Source: Clostridia bacterium
GTDB lineage: Bacteria; Bacillota; Clostridia; Christensenellales; DTU072
Direction: 5' to 3'
Assembly (NCBI GenBank): GCA_028699795.1
Contig: JAQVTZ010000028.1
Location: 1 to 13,555 of the forward strand
Length of the DNA: 13,555 bases
The notes below the pieces were generated by a model. It had not been told where the DNA came from. It ran no database searches and saw only the letters and a list, made by a program, of their open reading frames with translations. The position numbers and the translations under genes were made by a program. Each line of letters opens with the position of its first letter. Positions within the stretch are counted from its first letter, which is position 1. Below are positions 5,434 to 11,989 of this stretch, piece by piece.

Positions 5434-7092
5434 ATGAAGTTATCTGGAGCCGCAATTATTATCGAAACGCTGTTAGAACAAGGTGTGGACACCGTGTTCG
5501 GCTATCCCGGAGGGGCGGTGCTGAATCTGTATGACGAGCTTTACAAAGCAAAAGACAGAATCACGCATATCACCACCTGCCACGAACAAGGCGCGACCCA
5601 CGCCGCGGACGCTTATGCGCGCGTGAGCGGGAAAACAGGTGTCGTGTTCGCCACTTCGGGTCCTGGCGCAACGAATCTGACAACGGGGATTGCAAGCGCG
5701 TTTTTAGACTCGACGCCGATGGTGGCAATCACCGGCAATGTAGCCACCACGCTTATCGGGTTAGACAGCTTCCAAGAGGTAGACATATGCGGCATCACAA
5801 TGCCCATAACGAAGCACAATTATATTGTAAAAGATGTAAGAAAGCTTGCGGATACCATAAGGGAAGCTTTTTTTATCGCTAATTCCGGAAGGCCCGGGCC
5901 TGTACTCATTGATGTGCCTAAGGATGTGCAAATTGCCAAAACGGAATTTACCCCAGCCCCTAAAGTTGCGGTAAAAAAGCAAGCGACACCCAGTATCAAC
6001 CTCGCCGAGGCGGTAGAACTCATTTCTTCGGCGCAAAGACCTTATATTTATGCGGGAGGAGGTGTTGTTATCTCGGACGCTTCGGAAGAACTCGCTATTT
6101 TTGCGGATAAAATTGACGCGCCTATCGGCACTTCCATGATGGGGCTTTCCTCCGTTCGTTCCGACAATCCTCGCTTTTTAGGGATGTCGGGGATGCACGG
6201 AAAATACGCCGCAACAAAACTCATGTACGAATCCGACCTCATTATTGCGATAGGCACAAGGTTTTCGGATAGAGCGACAGGCAACAAAAAGGAGTTCTCC
6301 AACGGCAAAAAAGTGCTTCACATCGATATCGACCCTGCCGAAATCGGCAAAAATATTCCCGCATATGTTGCGCTTATCGGCGATGTCAAAACCGTCCTTG
6401 CAGAATTAAACGCCGTTTTGTCTAAGGCAGAGCGAAAAGATTGGGCGATAAGGGTAGAAGAAATTAAGACTTGTCCCGACTCCCGCCTCGAAATGGACCC
6501 GTATAACTTGAACGCCGAAACGGTGATAAAAGCGGTAAACAAATATGCGGGCGACGCGGTAATTGCAACGGATGTAGGACAGCACCAAATGTGGACCGCG
6601 ATGTATTACAACTTCAAAAAACCGCGTACCTTTGTTACTTCGGGCGGTTTGGGTACCATGGGCTTCGGTTTGGGCGCCGCGATAGGCTCCGCCGTAGGCA
6701 GCCGCAATCGTACGGTGCTTTTTACCAGCGACGGCAGTTTTCATATGAATATGAACGAGATGGCGACCGCGGTTTCTTTCCATCTTCCGATTCTTATTGT
6801 TGTGCTCAACAACAACGCGTTGGGAATGGTTCGCCAATGGCAGACACTGTTCTACGGTTGCCGTTATTCCAATACGACATTAAACCGCAAAACAGATTAT
6901 GTCAAGCTTGCGGAGGCATTCGGAATGAAAGCGGAAAGACTGGATGACTTTTCCAAATTGGACGAAACAATCCAAAGAGGACTCGCGCACGACGGCCCTT
7001 ATCTTATCGAGGCGGTAATCGACTCTGACGATAAGGTGTTGCCCATGATTCCCCCCAACGGAACAATCAACGATATTATTCTTAAAGGTTAA
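5434..7092 (+). CDS. ilvB: Acetolactate synthase, catalytic (large) subunit IlvB
   Basis: Encodes 552 residues and makes 2-acetolactate from two pyruvates, or 2-aceto-2-hydroxybutyrate from pyruvate plus 2-oxobutyrate, using thiamine diphosphate, Mg and FAD. I chose ATG 5434 over the in-frame ATG at 5416 because AAGGAG (5421-5426) lies between them, 7 bases before 5434, while nothing precedes 5416. The protein starts MKLSGAAIIIETL, the usual family start. Visible features are FGYPGGAVL, the catalytic E51 in CHEQGATHAADAYAR, SGPGATNL, F113-Q114, the central FAD-type domain (about 190-330), the ThDP region TSDGSFHMN (431-439) ending at LNNN (458-461), and GMVRQWQ with W469. The ThDP motif usually reads GDG; here the first Gly is Ser432. 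ilvN follows after 19 bases. Expression probably depends on read-through of the upstream attenuator. Confidence 0.96.
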   Translation: MKLSGAAIIIETLLEQGVDTVFGYPGGAVLNLYDELYKAKDRITHITTCHEQGATHAADAYARVSGKTGVVFATSGPGATNLTTGIASAFLDSTPMVAITGNVATTLIGLDSFQEVDICGITMPITKHNYIVKDVRKLADTIREAFFIANSGRPGPVLIDVPKDVQIAKTEFTPAPKVAVKKQATPSINLAEAVELISSAQRPYIYAGGGVVISDASEELAIFADKIDAPIGTSMMGLSSVRSDNPRFLGMSGMHGKYAATKLMYESDLIIAIGTRFSDRATGNKKEFSNGKKVLHIDIDPAEIGKNIPAYVALIGDVKTVLAELNAVLSKAERKDWAIRVEEIKTCPDSRLEMDPYNLNAETVIKAVNKYAGDAVIATDVGQHQMWTAMYYNFKKPRTFVTSGGLGTMGFGLGAAIGSAVGSRNRTVLFTSDGSFHMNMNEMATAVSFHLPILIVVLNNNALGMVRQWQTLFYGCRYSNTTLNRKTDYVKLAEAFGMKAERLDDFSKLDETIQRGLAHDGPYLIEAVIDSDDKVLPMIPPNGTINDIILKG

Positions 7093-7111
7093 TCGGCAAG
7101 GAGGAAGCCAT

Positions 7112-7621
7112 ATGAAAGAAGAAAACAAAATCATTCTCAGTATGCTGGTAAAAAACGAATCCGGCGTACTCACCAGAATATCGGGGCTGTTTGCAAGGAG
7201 AGGCTATAATATTGACAGCTTATCCGTAGGCGAAACCGATAACCCCCAAATCTCGCGTATGACGGTTATGGCAACAGGGGACGACTATATCAAAGAGCAA
7301 ATCCTCAGACAACTCGAAAAGTTGCACGATGTCGTAATTGTAGAGGCGTTAGACCACAGTCACATTGTTACCCGTGAGTTGCTGCTTATCAAAGTAAATG
7401 TTGCGCAGGGGGCGCGAAGCGAACTATTGGAGGCGGTTTCTATTTTCCGCGCCAAAGTGGTAGACCTTACCCCCACCTCGCTTACTGTGGAGATTACGGG
7501 CGAGCGCAGTAAATGCGAAGCGTTTATCGAGTATCTCAGACCTTTTGGCATCGCCGAGCTTTGCCGCACGGGAATTACCGCGATTTCGAGAGGCAGCGGT
7601 ATCTTGACCCCCAACGAATAA
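7112..7621 (+). CDS. ilvN: Acetolactate synthase, regulatory (small) subunit IlvN
   Basis: Encodes 169 residues, a normal length for the small subunit that activates IlvB and carries valine feedback control. AAGGAGG (7098-7104) sits 7 bases before the ATG. Residues about 5-78 form an ACT domain (LVKNESGVLTRISGLFARRG, then NIDSLSVG), with the Gly-Val-Leu turn and Asn of the valine-binding site present. Residues about 84-160 match the C-terminal small-subunit domain (TRELLLIKV, LTVEITGE, GIAELCRTG). The gene sits between ilvB and ilvC, as expected for an enzyme complex made from one transcript. Val sensitivity is inferred from family residues only. Confidence 0.95.
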   Translation: MKEENKIILSMLVKNESGVLTRISGLFARRGYNIDSLSVGETDNPQISRMTVMATGDDYIKEQILRQLEKLHDVVIVEALDHSHIVTRELLLIKVNVAQGARSELLEAVSIFRAKVVDLTPTSLTVEITGERSKCEAFIEYLRPFGIAELCRTGITAISRGSGILTPNE

Positions 7622-7668
7622 CGACCAAATCAATATTATATAAGATAGGAAAGAAAGGAGACATAAAA

Positions 7669-8673
7669 ATGGCAAAAATTTATTATGAAAAAGATTGCAA
7701 CCCCGCACAACTTAAAGGCAAAACAATCGCTGTGATAGGCTACGGTAGCCAAGGACACGCGCATTCCCTCAACCTTCGCGACAGCGGATTCGATGTGATT
7801 GTTGGTTTGTATGAAGGCTCTAAATCCAAAGTTAAAGCCGAGGCTAGAGGTCTCAAGGTGATGAATACGGCGGATGCCGTAAAGGCCGCCGATGTTGTAA
7901 TGATTCTCGTCAACGACGAAAAACAGGCAGCACTCTACAAAAAAGATGTCGCGCCCAATTTAAAAGCTGGCATGACGCTGATGTTTGCCCACGGCTTCAA
8001 CATTCATTTCGGCCAAATCGTGCCGCCCGCCGATATCGATGTCATCATGGCCGCGCCCAAAGGACCGGGACACACCGTCCGCAGCCAATACGAAGAGGGC
8101 AAGGGCGTGCCTTGTCTTATCGCCGTATATCAAGACTATACGGGACACGCCAAAGAAACCGCGCTCGCATACGCTTATGGTATCGGCGGCGCAAGAGGCG
8201 GCGTGCTTGAGACTACTTTTAAAGAAGAAACCGAAACCGACCTCTTTGGCGAACAAGCTGTTTTATGCGGCGGCGTTGCCGAGCTGATGAAAGCAGGGTT
8301 CGAAACATTGGTGGAAGCGGGCTATCAACCCGAAAGCGCATATTTCGAGTGTGTGCACGAAATGAAACTGATTATCGATATGGTCGTGAACGGCGGACTG
8401 TCGCTGATGCGTTATTCCATTTCCGATACCGCGGAATACGGCGGCTACAAAATTGGCAAAAGAATTATCAACGAAGACGCCAAAAAGGAAATGAAAAAGG
8501 TGCTTAGCGAAATTCAAAACGGCAGTTTTGCGCGTGACTGGATTCTCGAAAACCAAGCGGGCCGTCCTCACTTTAACGCAATGAGGCGCATGGAGAAAGA
8601 ACACCAAGTCGAAACGACAGGCGCGGATCTCCGCTCCAAAATGACTTGGAAAAAGCAAGAATGGAAAGAATAG
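7669..8673 (+). CDS. ilvC: Ketol-acid reductoisomerase, class I (IlvC)
   Basis: Encodes 334 residues, the length of the short class I enzyme. It isomerises and reduces acetolactate or acetohydroxybutyrate to the dihydroxy acid, using Mg and NAD(P)H. ATG 7669 follows AAAGGAG (7654-7660) by 8 bases and gives the family start MAKIYYEKD; longer in-frame extensions overlap ilvN. The Rossmann motif is GYGSQGHAHSLNLRDSG (24-40). H108 lies in FAHGFNIHFG and K131 in PKGPGHTVR. The metal ligands are D191 and E195 (DLFGEQAVLCGG) and E227 and E231 (FECVHEMK), with the ISDTAEYG substrate loop at 251-258. In the cofactor loop, the usual VGLR reads VGLYEGSKS, with Tyr48 replacing the Arg normally near the NADPH 2'-phosphate. 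This could affect cofactor preference. The 47-base gap after ilvN contains only the ribosome binding site. Confidence 0.96.
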   Translation: MAKIYYEKDCNPAQLKGKTIAVIGYGSQGHAHSLNLRDSGFDVIVGLYEGSKSKVKAEARGLKVMNTADAVKAADVVMILVNDEKQAALYKKDVAPNLKAGMTLMFAHGFNIHFGQIVPPADIDVIMAAPKGPGHTVRSQYEEGKGVPCLIAVYQDYTGHAKETALAYAYGIGGARGGVLETTFKEETETDLFGEQAVLCGGVAELMKAGFETLVEAGYQPESAYFECVHEMKLIIDMVVNGGLSLMRYSISDTAEYGGYKIGKRIINEDAKKEMKKVLSEIQNGSFARDWILENQAGRPHFNAMRRMEKEHQVETTGADLRSKMTWKKQEWKE

Positions 8674-8736
8674 AGTTCTACACAATGCAACAATAATAAA
8701 CAAAAGTTTAGAAATAACAATCAAAAAGGGGTATCT

Positions 8737-10404
8737 ATGAAATCCGACAACATTAAATTAGGTTCCGAAAAGGCGCCGATGCGGTCGCTACTGAAGTCCT
8801 CAGGGCTTACCGACAACCAACTTCGCAAGCCGCTTATCGGCATTGTAAACAGCTTCAACGAGATCGTTCCCGGGCATATTCATTTAAATACGATAGCGCG
8901 CGCGGCAAAAGACGGCGTTTTGGCGGCAGGCGGCACCCCGTTGGAGTTCAACACAATAGGTGTTTGCGACGGAATCGCGATGGGGCACGAAGGGATGAAA
9001 TATTCCCTTTGCACCCGTGAAATCATCGCCGATAGCATAGAGTGCATGGTAAAGGCGCATTGCTTTGACGGGCTGGTATTTATCCCGAATTGCGACAAAA
9101 TCGTACCCGGCATGCTGATGGCGGCGGTAAGGCTTAATCTGCCTTCTGTCTTTGTAAGCGGTGGCCCGATGCTTTCCATTATGGACGAAAACGGCCATTA
9201 TTTGGACTATAACAGCGTATACGAGGCGGTTGGCGCATACAAAGCGGGTAAGATTCCGCTTTGCGAACTTACCAGAATTGAAAACTCGGGTTGTCCGAGT
9301 TGCGGGTCTTGCAGCGGCATGTTTACCGCAAACTCGATGAATTGCCTTTCGGAAGCAGTGGGCATTGCGCTCCCCGGAAACGGCTCGATTCCCGCCGTTT
9401 ATTCCGAAAGGGTAAGACTGGCGAAAACCGCAGGCGAAAGAATTATCGATTTGGTACAGAAAAATATATGCGCAAAGGATATTATCACCGAACGCTCGAT
9501 ACGCAACGCGCTTTCGGTCGATATGGCGCTCGGGTGCTCTACCAATACGGTACTCCATTTGGCGGCAATTTGTTACGAAGCCGGTATCCCTTTCAATTTA
9601 AAGACGATTAACGAAATCAGCGAAAAAACGCCCAACCTTTGCAAGCTTGCTCCCGCAGGGGGACACCATTTGCAAGACTTGTACCGCGCAGGCGGTGTGC
9701 TTGCGGTGATGAGCGAACTCCACAAAAAAGAGCTTCTGGATACGGAAGTGCTTACGGTTACGGGAGAAACTCTCGCGCAAAATCTGCAAGGCGTAAAAGT
9801 AAAGGATTACAATGTCATCAAACCCGTTGACGCGCCGTATTCGCCCACAGGCGGACTTGCGATTCTGTTCGGCAACCTTGCCCCCAACGGCTCGGTGGTC
9901 AAGAGAAGCGCGGTACGCAAAGAGATGCTTACTTTCACAGGTAAGGCGCGCGTATTCGACAGCGAAGAGAGCGCGATAGCGGCAATTTACGGCGGCGAAA
10001 TACAAAAAGGGGATGTCGTCGTCATTCGCTACGAGGGTCCCAAAGGCGGCCCCGGCATGCGTGAAATGCTTTCTCCCACTTCTGCCATTGCGGGGATGGG
10101 ATTGGACAGCGATGTCGCTCTTATTACGGACGGCAGATTTTCGGGTGCGACCAGAGGGGCTGCGGTAGGTCATATTTCTCCCGAAGCGCGCGAAGGCGGA
10201 CCCATCGCCTATGTGAAAGACGGCGACCAAATAACGCTTGATATCCCCCATTACGCAATTTCTTTAGACATCGGTGAAGAGGAGCTTGCAAAACGCAAAG
10301 CCGAAACAAGCTTGAAACCTCTTCCCCAATTAAAAGGTTATCTTAAGAGATATTCCGCTATCGTTAGCTCTGCAGACAAAGGCGCGGTATTCTCGGCCGA
10401 TTAG
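8737..10404 (+). CDS. ilvD: Dihydroxy-acid dehydratase (IlvD)
   Basis: Encodes 555 residues and dehydrates 2,3-dihydroxy-isovalerate or -methylvalerate to the 2-oxo acid, the last common step for Val, Leu and Ile precursors. AAAGGGG (8725-8731) lies 5 bases before the ATG. Fe-S ligand positions are C119 (PNCDKIVPGML) and C192 (GCPSCGSCSGMF), matching Cys122 and Cys195 of the E. coli enzyme with a constant offset of three. The N-terminal motif reads VPGHIHL (44-50), lacking the extra Cys of the plant-type [2Fe-2S] enzymes, so an oxygen-sensitive E. coli-like cluster is likely; that is inference and fits an anaerobe. C-terminal motifs include YEGPKGGPGMREML and TDGRFSGATRG. A 63-base gap separates it from ilvC without any visible terminator, and leuA follows after 8 bases. 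Confidence 0.96.
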   Translation: MKSDNIKLGSEKAPMRSLLKSSGLTDNQLRKPLIGIVNSFNEIVPGHIHLNTIARAAKDGVLAAGGTPLEFNTIGVCDGIAMGHEGMKYSLCTREIIADSIECMVKAHCFDGLVFIPNCDKIVPGMLMAAVRLNLPSVFVSGGPMLSIMDENGHYLDYNSVYEAVGAYKAGKIPLCELTRIENSGCPSCGSCSGMFTANSMNCLSEAVGIALPGNGSIPAVYSERVRLAKTAGERIIDLVQKNICAKDIITERSIRNALSVDMALGCSTNTVLHLAAICYEAGIPFNLKTINEISEKTPNLCKLAPAGGHHLQDLYRAGGVLAVMSELHKKELLDTEVLTVTGETLAQNLQGVKVKDYNVIKPVDAPYSPTGGLAILFGNLAPNGSVVKRSAVRKEMLTFTGKARVFDSEESAIAAIYGGEIQKGDVVVIRYEGPKGGPGMREMLSPTSAIAGMGLDSDVALITDGRFSGATRGAAVGHISPEAREGGPIAYVKDGDQITLDIPHYAISLDIGEEELAKRKAETSLKPLPQLKGYLKRYSAIVSSADKGAVFSAD

Positions 10405-10412
10405 GAGGCATT

Positions 10413-11915
10413 ATGAAACATATTAAAATATTCGATACTACCTTGCGCGACGGCGAACAGGCTCCCGGTTGCAGTATGAACCTCAAAGAGAAGGTCGAAG
10501 TTGCCAAGGCATTGGAACGGCTGAATGTAGATATTATCGAAGCGGGGTTCGCCATCAGTTCCAAAGGCGATTTCGAATCTGTCAAAACCGTCGCAGAAAT
10601 AATACAAAATTGTTCTGTGGCAAGTCTTGCGCGCGCCGTCCCCAAAGATATCGACGCGGCTTACGAGGCTGTAAAAAACGCGGTGGCGCCCAGATTACAT
10701 ATCTTTTTGGCGACCTCTCCCATCCATATGCAATATAAGCTGAAGATGTCGCCCGAGCAGGTGCTCGAAAACATTGAAGCAATGACCAAGTACGCCAAAA
10801 AATATATAGACGATGTCGAGTTCTCGGCAGAGGATGCGATGCGTTCGGAGCCCGAATTTTTGGCAAAAGCAATTGCTGTTGCAATTAAAGCTGGCGCAAA
10901 GACAATCAATATCCCCGATACGGTGGGCTATTCCAATCCCAAAGAAATGGCGGAAAGGATAACCTATCTGCGCAAAGTGGTACCCGAAACAAAGGATATT
11001 ACGCTATCCGTGCATTGTCATAACGATCTCGGCATGGGGGTTGCCAATTCGCTTGCGGCAGTTGAGGCGGGCGCATTGCAAGTAGAGTGCACCGTTAACG
11101 GTTTGGGAGAGCGCGCGGGCAACGCGGCTCTAGAAGAAATCGTCATGGCAATCAATACCAGAAAAAACCTTTACGGCGGCGAAACACGAATCAAAACAAA
11201 CGAGCTCTATCGCGCCAGTAAATTGGTTTATAGTATCATCGGGATGCGCGCTCCTATCAATAAGGCGATCGTAGGAGAAAATGCTTTTGCGCACGAAGCG
11301 GGCATACATCAACACGGAGTGCTTGCCAACAGAGAAACCTACGAAATCATGACGCCCGAATCTATTGGTATTCCTTCCAATTATATGGTGTTCGGAAAGC
11401 ATAGCGGCAGACACGCCATCGAGAACCGTCTGAAAGAATTGGGGCATAACCTGAGTTCCGAAGAGATGACGGTATTTTTCAAAAGCTTCAAAGATCTTGC
11501 CGACAAAAAGAAAAAGATTAACGATGCCGACCTCGAAGCGCTTATCGGACATAAAGTAAAGGTGTCTCAGGCGAACGAGTACAAGCTGGACAGGTTTACT
11601 GTTAACAGTGGTAACTATGTGACATCCAACGCCATAGTTCGTCTTAACTATAACGGTAAAATGCTAGAGGAAGTCGCGATAGGAGATGGCCCCATAGACG
11701 CTGCTTTTAAAGCGGTGGACAAAATCGTCAAAGCGCCGCCGCACTCGTTGGATGATTATAATATTCAAAGTGTCGGAGAAGGCAAAGATGCTTTGGGCGA
11801 AGTTTTCTTACGCATTAGATGCGGTGACGAAATCGTGACGGGCAGAGGCTTATCTACGGATATTATCGAGGCCAGTATTATCGCCTATATAAACGGCGTA
11901 ACCAAACTGCTTTAA
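10413..11915 (+). CDS. leuA: 2-isopropylmalate synthase (LeuA)
   Basis: Encodes 500 residues. It condenses 2-oxoisovalerate with acetyl-CoA, the committed leucine step. AGGAGG (10403-10408) overlaps the ilvD stop codon and sits 4 bases before the ATG, indicating tight coupling. The catalytic barrel shows DTTLRDGEQAPG (8-19; R12, D13), IIEAGFAIS, the HxH metal site in VHCHNDLG (H201, H203) and the signature TVNGLGERAGN (227-237, N237). The linker contains HEAGIHQHGVL and FGKHSGRHA. The C-terminal domain (about 370-500) matches the leucine-binding LeuA regulatory domain, so feedback inhibition by Leu is likely. It differs from the next gene by GFAISSKGDFE where the citramalate-type protein has GNPGSNPKD, and by lacking the HFFDGYK motif. 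The following 74 bases hold a hairpin but no terminator. Confidence 0.95.
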   Translation: MKHIKIFDTTLRDGEQAPGCSMNLKEKVEVAKALERLNVDIIEAGFAISSKGDFESVKTVAEIIQNCSVASLARAVPKDIDAAYEAVKNAVAPRLHIFLATSPIHMQYKLKMSPEQVLENIEAMTKYAKKYIDDVEFSAEDAMRSEPEFLAKAIAVAIKAGAKTINIPDTVGYSNPKEMAERITYLRKVVPETKDITLSVHCHNDLGMGVANSLAAVEAGALQVECTVNGLGERAGNAALEEIVMAINTRKNLYGGETRIKTNELYRASKLVYSIIGMRAPINKAIVGENAFAHEAGIHQHGVLANRETYEIMTPESIGIPSNYMVFGKHSGRHAIENRLKELGHNLSSEEMTVFFKSFKDLADKKKKINDADLEALIGHKVKVSQANEYKLDRFTVNSGNYVTSNAIVRLNYNGKMLEEVAIGDGPIDAAFKAVDKIVKAPPHSLDDYNIQSVGEGKDALGEVFLRIRCGDEIVTGRGLSTDIIEASIIAYINGVTKLL

Positions 11916-11926
11916 GGGCAGGAACA

Positions 11927-11967
11927 CGGGATTTCCAATATATCGATACCCTAGGTATTGGCTCCCG
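11927..11967 (+). repeat. Two-part hairpin in the leuA-cimA gap
   Basis: CGGGA (11927-11931) pairs with TCCCG (11963-11967), and CCAATA (11935-11940) pairs with TATTGG (11956-11961). A small internal loop (TTT opposite C) separates the two helices and the apical loop is 15 bases. An alternative small hairpin, ATACC/GGTAT around CTA, uses part of the same bases. No T-run follows, so it is not an intrinsic terminator. The stem ends four bases before the AAGGAG (11972-11977) of cimA, so it could affect translation start or mRNA processing; this is inference. Confidence 0.55.
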
Positions 11968-11989
11968 CGATAAGGAGAATACACAATAA

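Noticed and set aside
8674..8736. Internal promoter or terminator between ilvC and ilvD.
   Set aside because: The 63 bases are A-rich with a ribosome binding site only; no hairpin and no acceptable -35/-10 pair.
9598..10251. Long antisense frame (217 codons) opposite ilvD, and similar long frames opposite other genes.
   Set aside because: They are shadow frames of a strongly conserved gene, show no family motif and have no ribosome binding site in a sensible place.
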